Of a DNA stretch of 64,000 nucleotides, positions 47,896 through 60,680 are shown in pieces. Numbering within the stretch: position 1 is the stretch's first letter; each line of letters begins with the position of its first letter. Origin of the DNA: Sequoia sempervirens (lineage: Eukaryota > Streptophyta > Pinopsida > Cupressales > Cupressaceae); the NCBI GenBank assembly GCA_007258455.2, contig VDFB02373365.1, positions 222,803,353 to 222,867,352 on the forward strand, written 5' to 3'. The notes under the pieces are model-generated. The model saw only the letters and a program-made list of their open reading frames with translations. It was not told the DNA's origin and searched no databases. The position numbers were made by a program, and so were the translations under genes.

Positions 47896-49282
47896 TATGA
47901 TCGATGAATTTTGTATGGGATAACTACAATTGATCCATGAGGATTCAAAGTATAATTAAGCCATTGTGCATCAGTCCTAATAAGATCATTTAATGTAAAC
48001 TAAGCTTTAAGAAGCCATTATAACTAACATATTAAAATACGAAAGCTTCACAAACATCTATTCTAATCCATTGAAACTTATCCTATCGGGGAAGTGGTGT
48101 CACATTGATGTGGAATGGCGACCCTTTCTCAATCCCTTGGATAATGAGCTTGTTTCGATCAATTCTATTGAAGAGAATCGATGAAATTGATGAAAGATGT
48201 GTTGTAAAACATGATGAAAACTATTTTAACATGATAAATGCTATGATGACCGATGTAAATGTATGCTAATCTATTTTAAATGTATGCAAGATTTGAAAGA
48301 TTAAAACCCTAATTTCAAAATATACTAAATGGATGTACCTAAGTTACCATGGAAGCCATTAATGGATGCTTTAAGCTAATAATGCAAGATTTAAACTAAA
48401 AAAGGCTAAATATGTGTTAAATGTAGATGCAAATGAGAGTGATTTTAGCAACATAAGTTTACTATTAAAAGATGGATCCCTATTCAATAGATGCAAGCTC
48501 TATTTATAGAATAGGCAAAATGAAACTAATGGTCAAGATTGAAAGGATTAATCAATGGTCAGAATGGAAGGAAAATGAAGGCATGGATCATGGATTCCCA
48601 TCCGGGGTTAAGAATGTGAGATGATATTTAATCAAGGGCTTACATTCATCCAAACAAACACACTTTCAAAACTTGCACAAGAAGCTTTGTTGAAAGTTTG
48701 TTATAAAAAAGGAATATTCCCTTTTTCAAATGAGTGAAGAAAGAAAATATTCTCATGAGTGAGGAAAATTAGATATTTAGTTAATTAAAACCAAATTTAG
48801 TAGTGCAAAAGGGGAAGGAATATTCCATGAGAATATTCCTTTTGGAGGAATGTCCAATGGAGAAATATTCCCTTGCAAGTGGGAGGTTTAGATTTAATTA
48901 ATATTTGATAATTAAATAAAGTTTCTATTATGCAAATTAGAGGGAATTAAATGATATTCATTAAATAAATGATTTAATGAAAAGGGGGATGTGATATGAT
49001 ATTTAATTAAATAGCTTAGGGTTATTTAATTAAATAAGAGGACTTAGGGATTAAATTAGATAATTTAATTTATCCAATTTAATAGGACGAAAGGTTAGTA
49101 TGAAGGGGGTGAATTAACCTAATTAGGTCAATTAGATTAATGGATGAAATTGATGTGATTAATTAAATAGCTAGGCTAATTTAATCAATTAAGCGAAAAG
49201 AGGATGGGTTTTAGGATGAAATGGTGTTAGTATATCAGATTCAAGCGCATGATATTATTCAGTAAATTTTTTAGTGTCTATA
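47896..49282 (-). mobile_element. Solo LTR, family A copy 3
   Basis: In plus orientation it ends tagtgtctata (last CA mutated to TA) and is flanked by ggaac at 47891-47895 and 49283-49287; the match extends to 8 bases, ggaactat. A TATA-like box (tctataaatagagc) lies on the minus strand near 48490. The block around 48090-48180 resembles copy 1 near 14090-14160: each has a conserved gtg-tga-gtggaa-ggc-cctttc-caatccc order. The dense taattaa tract near the right end is shared by all three copies. Confidence 0.6.
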
Positions 49283-49287
49283 GGAAC

Positions 49288-51012
49288 TATCTTCATGTGA
49301 TTAGAGATGTTGACATCTTGGTTAACCATCATGGATGAATCTTGGAGTCTTTAGTTGAGGTTTCAATTTATGACATTGATTTTCATAGGTGATCCTTGGT
49401 TCAAAGGATGTTTGGTATTATATCTTGGTTTACTTTGGATATTTGTTGGATTTTTTTCATGATATAGGTGCTCTTCGAAGAAAATATATGTTTATTAGAG
49501 CATGTGATGTCTTAAGAGGAGATGTTAGATCATGAGGGAATGATGCATTCCTGATTCTAGAAGTTGGACCTTTGATAGTGATCTAGATAGTTCTCTTTGT
49601 ATTGAGTACACTATTCATATACATTGGAGCTTCATCAGAGTATGGTATTACATTTGTATATTAGCATTAAGGCTTGGGTGAGATTGGATTTCTCTTGAGT
49701 TTAGAGATATTTTTGACACATTTACTCTTTGGATATTTTAGTAGGAAGACTAAAGAGACTTCACCTAGATATGGACACGAGTTCATGATGAACCTATAGA
49801 GGATATTGTTCTTGTATAGATTCACTATGGCTTGGTGTATCCTAGATTAGCAATCTCATTCCACACTCTTAGTCTCTTCAAAAATAATCATTTAATAGGT
49901 ATCTCCCATCATTGCTTTTAGATGCATTATATTGTATGATTTGTATTCTCATGGATGTAGATCTTGACATATTCTTGTTCTAGTTCTAGAGGGTTAATTT
50001 GAGGAGATGTTTTGGAATTTTTGTCTCCTTGTGCATATGAGTTTGATTTAAGATGTCATTTATGAGAATTTTAAGATATTTTATTAGGCTTATTCTTGGA
50101 TAGGGAATGGACTTGAGTTTGATCCTCCTTTTATAAAGAATACTACATCCATGTTGGTTATATGAGATACACATAATTTTTGTTTGATCTATGAGATTGA
50201 ATGGTTGGGTGTTGTTAAGGCTTTTTAGTTAGAATTGCGAAGAATATCTTACTTGACACAACTTAGCACTATAAGGTGTTGGTAGAAGGACATGTTATGT
50301 GATATGTTTTACAGTGTTTTTTTTTGTGACTGCTTAGAGGTTCATGTTGAACACATGGTATCATGTGGTACTTGGGAGAGTTTTGGTGAATTTTAATGAG
50401 ATATTATGCAATGAATGTTATTGCATGTGTGGATAATTATGATCTTTGTTACTACATGGTTTGATTATGAGTGACAACTTGGTTTGAGAGTTGATTGGTA
50501 GACTTGGTATACCTTGATATATGTTTATATTTGACATCACCCATATAGAGGGGGTTCTTGTATGTGTATGCTCTTTATAATAGGTTTTATACATGGAGTT
50601 TGTGATTATTATTTATGGGTTGTATATGAACTATCAGAATGAGTCCTACTAATGGTTTTGGATACTTTTTTAGGTATGGGCGATGGGATGTATTAGCATT
50701 GTTTATGGTTGCTATTATTATTCACGTGTATTTTTCCCTTGGTAATAGCTTGGATCTTTTTTATCACTTGGATTTGATGATTGTGTTCTTTGGATTGGTG
50801 CATCTTCATGCCTTGGCTTGTTTCTTTTTCTTCCACAGGTGGCATGTTGGACAATGAGAGGAGTTCTTGATTGATATGGTGGTCACATTAAATATTATTA
50901 CAAATATCTTGATGGAACAAGAGAGCATGTTGGAAATTTATATGATTTCATGGATGTCTATGATGATTTATTTCATCAATTAACCATTATGCAATATATA
51001 CAAGTAAGAGAA
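49288..51012. other. No recognised gene; purine tract at the right end
   Basis: No domain was found. The frame at 50639-50857 (72 codons) is hydrophobic but has no family signature. The last bases (51002-51012, aagtaagagaa) look like a copia polypurine tract before the LTR that follows. Confidence 0.4.
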
Positions 51013-51716
51013 TGTTAGGAAAAGGGTTTTTTACACCTTGCTTAAGAAAGAATTATTTTAATTATGTAAATACATATTATTTATGATGCATATTTAAGAG
51101 GTTTGTTTGGAAACATTAAATATTTATTTGTGTCTACTTATAAAGTTGAATGTGACATTAGTTGGATACTATATGTGTGGCTTACAAATAAAAAAAAAAC
51201 TTAGTACCAAAAAGTAGATGTTGGGGCCAATTTTTTTTCACTCATAGTTTTAGGGTACATGGTTTTACCTATACCACTTGGTTTTTATGTGATCTTGAAT
51301 CTATAAAAGAAAGCATATGTTTAGTGGTTGAGGTTGGCTTGTTGGCTAGTGGTTGTTTGGCTTGGTTATCATTTATATTGGTCTCTTGTTGAGTGCATAT
51401 TTGAAACATGACATGAGATGTTCGATTACATTTTTAACACATGGAGGATTCATTGGAGTAGATTGATGTTTCATAATTATTCATGGAGACTATGTAAGTG
51501 TATTGTATTATTAATTGATAAATAATACATTGAGTGTGTATGTTTTTGAAGGCTAGGATTTTCCCTCTTGAGGGTTTTCCCAAGGTATATCTTGTGTAAT
51601 GTTATGGTATTCCTTTTTATCTTTGCATTATGGTTATTCTATGAGCTCGTATGCATTTTTTTTCTCTCATTAGGTTATGTAGGGAATGGTTTGATCAACC
51701 TAGTAATTTCCTAACA
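51013..51716 (+). repeat. Copia LTR, family B copy 2
   Basis: It begins tgttaggaaaaggg after a polypurine-like aagtaagagaa and ends cctaaca. It aligns with 37674-38396. It could be the 3' LTR of the element whose 5' LTR is that copy. However, flanking 5-mers do not match (aagag at 37669-37673 against taaat at 51717-51721), and downstream sequence near 51760-51800 (gtagatatgatg and following) resembles the leader after copy 1. It may therefore be the 5' LTR of a separate element. Confidence 0.65.
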
Positions 51717-52289
51717 TAAATTTCTCTTTTTTTATCATAGTATTCTATTACAGTATGTTGTGTCTTTGTAGATATGATGGTGCAACACTAAGCATTTATA
51801 TATGTCTTATGGAGCTTAACATTTTTTATTTCTTCTTTTCAATAGATTCATCATGGTTCCTAGATGCATGATGGACATTAAGAATCTTTCATTTTTTTAT
51901 TTTCAATTAAACCTTAAAGAGTAGAAAGGAAGAATATTTAGGTTCAAAGGAATATATAAATAATATGTCAATTTTTTAATGAGGGTGAGACAAATAAACT
52001 TCATGCTTATGGTGTGTTACATTTGTAGCAAGAAGGTTTGTCATTGAAATTCTAAGTGCCCATACAATGATCTCACCCTCATTTATGTCATTGGCACTTT
52101 TACTATGGATAAGATTTATGATATTGTTAATACCTCAAAAGGTTCACTTTCTACACCTTCTTGTGTGGTAGGTTGGTCCACCCATGTTCCTTAGAGCCTC
52201 AAGAGGCATTAACTATCTCATTGACACCATGTGGCACATAAACAATAAAAAATATTTTAGGGTTATGAGTCTTTCTAAGGGTGTGAGGA
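51717..52289 (+). pseudogene. Possible retroelement gag fragment with zinc knuckle
   Basis: Around 52015-52065 a plus-strand frame reads CYICSKKVCH, a stop, then NSKCPYNDLT, which looks like a CCHC zinc knuckle with one extra residue before the His. The preceding sequence is Lys/Glu-rich. It lies just downstream of a copia LTR, as gag should, but the UBN2-type gag body is not recognisable. The frame is cut at 52290 by a large LTR. Confidence 0.35.
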
Positions 52290-54439
52290 TGTAACATGCC
52301 CAATGTTCTACATAGTAACTTTCCTAGATTTTAACCTCAAGTAAAAAGAATAAGCATCTATCCAATAAGAGCAATAAAATTTTTCTTCCAAAACTACGAA
52401 GATAACATGCATATTTGAAATAATATATTTTCCAATCTTTTCCATTGCATTATATCAAAGTATTACAACTTCCAACTAATGATTACATAAAGCATGATAA
52501 TATGAAATCATTTCACTTTTACAATCTTTCCATCATAATGGATGCAAAATACAAAACACAAGGCTTTGTGGAGCTTACTGGCATAAGAAGTACAAATAGT
52601 TCTAGAATATCCTCCTTGCAAATCTTGGTCACCAACTGATGAAGAGAAGCATCACTCAAGCTCTTTTCCACCAACCTTGGACTAACTGCAGTCCCCCACA
52701 CAACTATCAAATTGATAGATGGTACTACCCTTCAACAAAGAGATTGGTTTGGTAACCTCACAATAAAAATTGACCTTTTTTGAGGTTGGTGTTGTTTCCA
52801 ACATATCTAGATTCTGTCACATAATGGCTACAACCTACATATATGACATACCTCAACCTAGAATGTAAACTTGGATCATAGCGATTGATAGTGTAAATAG
52901 TGGCAACTTACACTACTTTGGCCAAAGTATTCCATTCCCTCATAACAAGTAGACGTCAAATATATCACCTAGCTTCCTATCTTGAATTATATTGATTATA
53001 AATCATAATCTATGCATAGGCTATCCCCTTCATTAGATTATCCTAACCCCAAGAATGACCTATTACCTCTATGCTAACTATCTCATTTATAAAGTAAAAT
53101 ATAGTACTCCAAGACTTAGCTAGTTTAACCAATTAGCTTTGAAAGCTATAACCCCAATATAATATTCAATCCCTTTATATCTACCTATTCCTTATTATAG
53201 AATATGTACAAACACTTCAAACATAATAGATCTTAGCACAAAGTGCAACAAGCAATCTTTCCTTTTCCTATAAGATTAAATATTCTTTCCCTATAAATAG
53301 ATAATATAATATCTCTAATTTAAACAATTAATGTCACACAATAAATTCAAACATTAAAGAATAAGAAGGAAGAATTCAGCATTCCTGTTATTGAAATGCT
53401 CCACGTGGTCGATCAGAATTCCTTCCTCAACTTTCTCTCAAATCAGAATGCAAACTCTCAAATAAACCTTCTCACAACTCTCAAGTACTTCTCACAACTC
53501 TCAGCCTCACTCAACTCATAAATGAAAATTATGATTGCTCAAAAAAACACAACACAAATGCATAAGATATGTGTCAGGTTTAGAGGTTGAGAAAATCTCT
53601 ATTTATACACTGTAATAAACAACTAAAGGCTAGAAACAGGACATTAGAATGACACTTCGCAGCTAAAGAAATTTGACTCCTGGCATTTAAAAGAAAAGGT
53701 GGAAACTAAATTCATTGCATAGAAAACACATAAACAACTTAAAAGGATGAGTTGATGCAATGATAGACATCAAGAATGTTGCTCATAAATTATGCCAGGA
53801 AATTGCCTCATACAGGTCGACTTACTTGGCACAACTGAGAGCTTGACTTATTCTGCATTCTACATTTCACTAAATGCAAGTCACATTCTAGAAATTCATA
53901 ATATAATGAATAGACTTCTATTTGATTCAGGATTTTAATTGTTGGCACCACATTTACATATTCACATGACAATGTACTTGGGTTGACATTCTCAGTTTTG
54001 ACTTAGTCGACTCCCATTCTATGCATATTAATTTACTTTTGTTTTATTGACAAAGTCTATACAACCAAGTTCACAGGTTGGGAGTAATGGCATCATAAGA
54101 GCTTATTTCATGTGCTATCCATAATTCACATTAAGTACTCTAAATGTTAAAGTAGCACTTGTATCATATACGATTGCTTTCATAGTGTATGTTAGAATGT
54201 TGCATACATTTCTTGATATAAACTTTACTTTATATGCTTTGCACTGATTAAATAATCTAGTGCTATCATTATTAGATATACATGATGACTTCATATATTT
54301 ATATCATAATTCACAAGTTTACATAACACATAATTCGATAATGGAATACATATTAACATATCAACGTAGGCGTATGTATATATATATATTAACATACTAG
54401 TATGGACGTATCCTTTCCATCAATACATTCTCGTAGGTT

Positions 54440-54472
<33 letters not shown>

Positions 54473-55225
54473 GTGTGTGTATATATATATGTATATTCTT
54501 ATATATACCATGCATATACAAATATATATATCACACCTTATATTAAAACACATATAATCATAGTCTTATCGACCGACATATATACACATGGTATGTATGT
54601 GTTTGTGTCTGAATAACATTCCCATATGTATGGGTAATTTGTACATGAGGATGTGTAGATATATATATATATCCACATATTCTTATGCACGTATTTACTC
54701 ATGCGTATGAGCTTCTTATTGACACATGCATGTATATATATATATATAATATGCACATATGTTTCGTTGATTGATTATAAACACACAAAGAAGAACTCTC
54801 ATAAATCAAAGAGACTAAACACTTAGACTCCTAAACAAGAACATTTACAAATATAAATGCAAGCATGACTAAAGGTAACTTACTATTTCCCAAATTCTAC
54901 CTGAATTGACCAAACTAGAAGTGTGTGTGTGAAAGCTCAGTTTAGGTCTTTTATCAAAGGTTACCAAAACAAATTCTTCTCCCTAAGTGATACTTACCCT
55001 CTCTTCAGGAGGCTTGATTTAATTCCTGCATCCAACTTACACCTTGCAATGGTAATTAGTTGAAAACAATATATAGAATTTCATAATCAAATCATTTCAT
55101 ATCATCATAATGAATCAACATTTATTCTTCATATTTCTAAAACACATAAAGCACAAGTACATTCATTTAAAGAATTTCACCCAATTAGGTAAAATTGAAT
55201 AAGTAGTAGCACAATGGGTGTAACA
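52290..55225 (-). mobile_element. Probable 2.9-kb solo LTR
   Basis: It runs from tgtaacatgccca to tgggtgtaaca. These are inverted-repeat-like ends with TG...CA, flanked by gagga (52285-52289) and aagga (55226-55230), a 5-bp duplication with one change. A minus-strand TATA box (gtgtataaatagag, 53596-53610) suggests minus orientation. No gag-pol motif lies inside. Length and lack of coding capacity fit a solo LTR of a large gypsy element, unrelated by eye to the 16123 LTR. It contains the microsatellite block 54370-54750. Confidence 0.55.
54370..54750. repeat. TA/GT microsatellite-rich block
   Basis: Successive runs of tatatata, tatgtatg and gtgtgtgt, with short interruptions, cover most of this interval (for example 54440-54490 and 54655-54675). 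The run tatatatatata recurs at 54732-54747. They sit within the probable solo LTR. Confidence 0.85.
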
Positions 55226-58200
55226 AAGGATGTCGACTTGTAAGTGGTAGTAGGGAAATCCACCTATGTGTCTTTAAACCTAGGGATTTTGGCTACTTTG
55301 ATGATGCCATGTATTAGAGAAATGATGAGAAATGTGTTAGGAATATGATTCATTATGAGGGTACAAGGGACACCAAACTACACAAGATCTTTAATCCACT
55401 TGGGAACATCACACATGTTTATGTGGCCATGGACTAGAAGATAGGGGTTAGTAGGGGTTTTAGTTTTGTTGAAAAAATTAAACCATATCAATTAGTGGAT
55501 ACAAATAATGGAATCTAGTTGTCATTGCATTCAAATGAATATAGATTTTTATAAATGTAATCTTGAAAGTGGTTTTTTTCTCATAGTTATGGGTATTTGT
55601 TTTTTATACATTAGAGTTGGGTATAGCTTATAAATAAAAAATATTTGGCTAAAATTTTTTATGAATTTGTAAATATAATGGCCTTCTAGGTAGCGATCAT
55701 TATTTTTCTTACACCTATGTGTTTCAAAGGATTTTAGTAGTATTACAAATTTGAAGAGTAAACTATTTTTTATCCACTGTGATTTTGTAACCTAGATAAA
55801 GGTTTTTTATTAAATTTTATGATGCCTCTTGGAATTTCTTCCTTGGGGCCTCTTTATAATATTCATTGTAGCCTAATCTTAGTTCAAAAACTCACCAAAG
55901 TCATATTTTCAAAGGATAAAAATTTAGAGTTTTTCATGTTAATTCTAGTGAACAAGTATTTGTATCCTTGCTATGATTTACATATTCTAAAAATGATCAA
56001 CATGGTTATGTTTGAGGATAGACATGATAATAAGTTTTTCAATTATTCCAAATATGTTGTGCTTATAGGGTTCATTTTTTATTACTTTCTAGAGCAATTT
56101 TATTTGTATACCATATGCAAGATTCAAGAACCAATGTTGTTCGATGGAGTTTTGAATTTTGAATTAAAGGGATTTTTTCATGCTTATTCCTAATGTAATA
56201 GATTCCAAAATAATTGATTGTTGACCCTGAGTTCTTTAGTACTAAAATTGTGCTTTACACCTTCAATTTCTTGCTCCAAGATAATCTATTTCCATAATAG
56301 AGATGTTTTTTTTTTAATGCAAGGATGCTTGTTTGGAGTATTTGGGTGAAGTGAAAAAGGTGGTGGTAAAGATCCTTCCCACATTGTCAAAGAGCCTTGG
56401 AGTTCCTAGTATTTTAGAAAAGATGATGGGCTATGAGCAATTTTTCTTGAATTATATTGTCCACCATTTACAAACCTTGATATGGAATTTGGTGTGAGCA
56501 ATCATTTTGATATGGATTTACTTATAGTTTTATTTCCTATTAATTTCTTTGGTACTTCTCTAGTAAAATTTTAAACTCTTCCATTCTAAATCAACCTTAG
56601 ACCTTTGTGTTGAGTTTTTATTAGTGTGTCCATTTTTCTAAATACAAAACTAATAACTATTTGTACATGTTGTACCTAAACAAAAACAGAAATGCATGTT
56701 GTAAGTGAAGTATTGTTCATTATAAGATAGCTAATAATCATCAACCATTTATTTTCTATTTTATATTTAAAGTTTAATTATTAGATAATTTGTCAATTGG
56801 CTATATAATTTTTATGCATTTTTAGCTTCTATACCTTTCTTGAATTTAATTTAAAAAAAGAGATAATAATTGCTAAAGATCATGTGAGAGGTATACCTTT
56901 TTATACACAAAATGGCTTTGATAGTTAGTAATTGATATAACACTAGATCTAAGGTTAAATTCATAATTTTTTGCATGTAATAGCCACACCAACAACTCTC
57001 CCTAGTTATGTTGGGCACTTTAGTTTTTATCTTACCACTATAATGGCCATGAGTTAATTTATTTGCATCATCTCATTTTTAAGAGATTAACTACTCGACA
57101 TGAAAAAGCTACCAAGAGCCCCTAATTCAAATCCTATCAATAGTAGTTGGCTCTAGACCCTCTATAGTTTGTTCAATGTTTTAAAGTAGGATTTACAATG
57201 CCTTTATATCTTTGATATTTGAGTCTAGTAAAACTTATAAACATAAAAGGAAAAATGTGTTCATAGAAAGTAGTGATTGTTTCAATTTTTTATTTTAATG
57301 GTGGCAAGGGAATGTTTTAGAAGAATCTACCAACCCATAATACTTTATGCTTCAAACTTGAGCATTGTGGGTTTTACTTCAATTTTCAAGGACTTGACCT
57401 ATCACTTGTAAATATGAATTTTTGAAAAGAAGACTTCAAGCCACAATGTGTCTTCATTGCTAGGGTTGAATTCTCCTAGGGAAAACCCCTACATAGGATG
57501 ACTTTATGAAACTGAGAGGATATTTTTAAAAAATGTGCAAAAACCTTACAAAAATCAGAACAATTTTGATAGGATTTGAATTATAAATTATAAAAAAAAT
57601 TATTGACTTTGAAGAGATCCCACATATCTAGCACCATTTCAACTATTCCCACTATATTAGAGCCATTTAGATGCAAATGATTGTATTAGTGCCTTGGTTG
57701 TAATATTATAACATCCTACTAAAGGTTTTAGTTAGTCATGGTGGTCGATGACAACTACTGATCAAAATGATGTTGCTTTGACAATTCAAAAATCTCAAAG
57801 GTCTAACACTTGAAAGGGCATTAATTTATAGTTTGATCATTAAGATATCTCATCCACCATGATCTCACATGCTTGATGTTTGGTAGGTCTAAGTATCTTG
57901 TTGAGCTTCAACTACCAACAATATGTCTTGATGTAAGATAGTTCACATGTCTCATTTTCAAAGGAGGAGCATAGTTTGCATACTTATATAATTCAATCAA
58001 ACTATACTTTGTCCCTGACATTATACATTATGCAAAATGACTTCCATCCACAAAATATCCCCATGCCTTTCTTTATGATTTTGAATTCATTTTAAAGAAT
58101 TTGCACTTATTGAAAATACCTATTGACATGTTTATTGTACGCTACATGTGATTACTAGTAATTGTTATATTTGACTAAAATAATAAATGATAATTATTAA

Positions 58201-58518
58201 CAATTATGTGAACTAAATAAACCATTATTCATAAAATATACCTACTTGTAACTTTAACTAAAAAATTATTAATGTCGAGAGATATTCTACAATGGCAACA
58301 AGGGGTGGAGAGTAATAGCGTTAGTGTATTTAAAAAAAAGAAATCTTACCTTTTGACAATCATTTACACATCAAAATAATATTTTGTAATAAACATACTA
58401 TCTTCAAAATGACAACACATAAAATTTACCTCTACATGTATACAATAAATAAAATAGTTCTTAAGTAAAATAACATAACATTTAAGTAAATAAAACAGGT
58501 CCAGTTTTTTAGATAGAT
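55226..58518. other. AT-rich stretch, one unexplained 124-codon frame
   Basis: The only long frame is 55819-56193 (plus, 124 codons, rich in Phe, Leu, Ile and Tyr, with VLIGFIFYYFLEQFYLYT as a hydrophobic segment). It has no motif I recognise and the AT-rich composition could produce it by chance. No RNA gene, LTR pair or domain was found in the rest. Confidence 0.4.
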
Positions 58519-58520
58519 GC

Positions 58521-58547
<27 letters not shown>
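58519..58547. repeat. (AT)n microsatellite
   Basis: An uninterrupted at-dinucleotide run of about 14 units. Confidence 0.95.
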
Positions 58548-58552
<5 letters not shown>

Positions 58553-58849
58553 AGTCAAATATATAGATTTATAATTGATCAAAACTTTTTTAGATTAGAA
58601 TGTGTGATAATTTTTCATCAATATTTCAAATCACACTCATAATCTAGCATAAAATAATATAATACTTCTAAAAACTTAAAATTATTTTTTGTTTGGATTG
58701 AAATACAAATCTTTAGATTATAATCATGGTGGCAAGCCTTTTATATGAAGACCACCTTAATGTATAATTACCCCATGTTGAACAAACACTTTATATCAAG
58801 ACCACTCTAATATAAAGTGGTAACGTCTACCCATCCTTCAGGATTCATA

Positions 58850-58855
58850 TTTATT
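58850..58855 (-). terminator. Candidate polyadenylation signal downstream of the glycosyltransferase
   Basis: On the minus strand AATAAA occurs about 310 bp after the ancestral stop codon. It is the nearest canonical hexamer I see downstream, but plant signals are degenerate and this interval is AT-rich, so the match may be chance. Confidence 0.25.
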
Positions 58856-59162
58856 TTTATTAATTAATTGAAAATAAAAAACACATTGTATTCTATTTTC
58901 AATAAATTAATAAATACGGTCAATGGCTGCAATTTGATGTAAAGTTACACCATGTTGACCACCCTCTCTTCAAATAGAACACGTTCTAAACAGCATACTT
59001 CTTCAAAGCTCTTCCCATCCAATTTGCTGGATGGCAACGTCCTCCAAACACACCCAGTATGGTATCCCTCACTCGTTGCGTGTTGCACCTTACCGATGAG
59101 CTGCCCCACCTGGCCAATAATTGACTAGACTGTTAACCTTACAGAATCTGCTTTCGTTTGCC

Positions 59163-60659
59163 TTAAGCCTGTGGCAATGCCATGATTTCTGAAACAAACA
59201 GATCGAAATTTTTAGAAGAAGATCCCCCTTCGGCCACCGCTGTTTATGCAGCCGCCGCCAATTTTTTCACCCTTTTTCTCAGCTCTTTGCCCTTGTCTTC
59301 GATCATCAGCAACCGAATATTTCTCTCCACATCGTCTCTGGTCACCAGCCAATTCTGCTCAATTCTCTGGTGCGCTTCCAGAGCTATCTGGATCTCATCC
59401 ACCACGAACTTGGAGTTGAAATGTTGCTCTGCGTAAAGCGGCCAGGAGATGAGGGGAACTCCCATTGTGATGGATTCCAAAACCGCATTCCAACCACAGT
59501 GAGAAAGAAACCCACCAGTGGCGGGGTGGGCCAGAATGCTCAGCTGCGGGGACCACCCGAGGACGAAGAACCCCTGGTTTTTAGCCGCCATACGACTGTG
59601 CAACCCCGCTGGCAGAAAGTCTAACGCGGAGGAGAAGGAATTCTGAGCGGCGTCAGTGGGCGTGCGCAGAACCCACACGAATTTCATCCCGCTCGCCTCC
59701 AAGCCGAGAGCGAGCTCTTCCATCTGCGCGCTCGAGATGGAATTCTCGCTGCCGAACGAAATATAGAGCACAGACGCCCCCGCCTGCGCGTCCAGCCACT
59801 GCATACACTCTTCTCCGTCATTAGATATCCCCAATTCCAGCGCGGGTGAGACCCTTTTCCGTTGCCCGTCCTCGAATGCCTCGGGCTGGAGCAGCGGCCC
59901 GATTGTTCTGAGTGTCCCGTTAACCCTCTCAAAATGGTCCACAAACTCCCCTTCGAGCTCGTAGAACGTGTTAGCGATCGTCCTCCAGCTCTGCTTATTC
60001 CCACGCCTCATCCGCAGCAAGTACTGGTAAGTGCCGTTCTCCGGCGTGGCCCCGGGCAGCTCGGGCAAGAGCTGAAGGCGGGTGAGCCGCACTTCCCTTG
60101 GTACGCCCGGCACCAAGTACAGCCCCGACGCCGTTCGCGGTAGGTTTCGTGGCAGAGTGTCTCACACGATCTGATGCACCGACTCTGAGAACATGCCCGA
60201 CGTCTCGAAACTCACTCTGGGTATACCAAACTTTTGAGCTACAGCGGACGCCCAGCCCAGGAGAAAATCTGCAATAATGCAGACAGGAGCCGGCAGGGGG
60301 CTTATTTCTCCGGCTAAAAAGCGCTCCAGAAAGAGATCGAAATGGGGCTGAAGCCTCTCGTCAGCGTCGAGCAAGGGAGGCAACTGGTGCCACTGCACGC
60401 TGTTACTGTTCACTATGCCCAGCGTCAAGTGATCGCGGGGGATCTCCATTTCGAAGAGGTGAATATCCAGCCCGGCCTCTCGGGCATCCTCCACTTTCTT
60501 GCGCAATGACGGGATGTGGTGAAAGGTGGCCACGAAACTGAGTGCTAAACCCTTGGTAGCCATTTTCTGGGCGAGCTGCATTAAGGGGATGAGGTGACCG
60601 TGCCCCAACGATGACAGCATCATCACATGCGCCCCCATTTCTTCTTCCTTCCTCGCCAT
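59163..60659 (-). pseudogene. UDP-glycosyltransferase (family 1), two in-frame stops
   Basis: Plant family-1 glycosyltransferases move a sugar from a UDP-sugar to small acceptors in the cytosol. The single 499-codon frame (stop included) has no intron. Visible: GHLIP with the catalytic His at residue 22; CIIADF with its partner Asp at 131; a complete 44-residue PSPG sugar-donor box at 369-412, from WSPQLSILAHP through HCGWN to the final EQ. The C-terminal helix GGSSSKNFDLFVSEIM is followed by TAA at 59163-59165. Codon 166 is TGA (60162-60164), where relatives often have Trp before an LPR/LPH block. Codon 472 is TAA (59244-59246), inside an Ala-rich helix. Everything else is intact. It is much richer in GC and CpG than its surroundings. 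By eye it is closest to UGT92/UGT73-type sequences, but the subfamily is uncertain. Met1 or Met8 (60638) could be the start. A recent pseudogene is most likely; sequence error is possible. Confidence 0.93.
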
Positions 60660-60680
60660 TTTTATCTTCCTGTCTTCTGT

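Noticed and set aside
55819..56193. A 124-codon hydrophobic frame.
   Set aside because: No motif, no neighbours of similar type, and AT-rich DNA easily yields Phe/Ile/Leu/Tyr-rich frames. It is noted as unexplained rather than called a gene.
59684..60004. Alternative-frame reading frames of 84-106 codons across the glycosyltransferase.
   Set aside because: They are shadows of the GC-rich glycosyltransferase coding sequence on other frames and the opposite strand.
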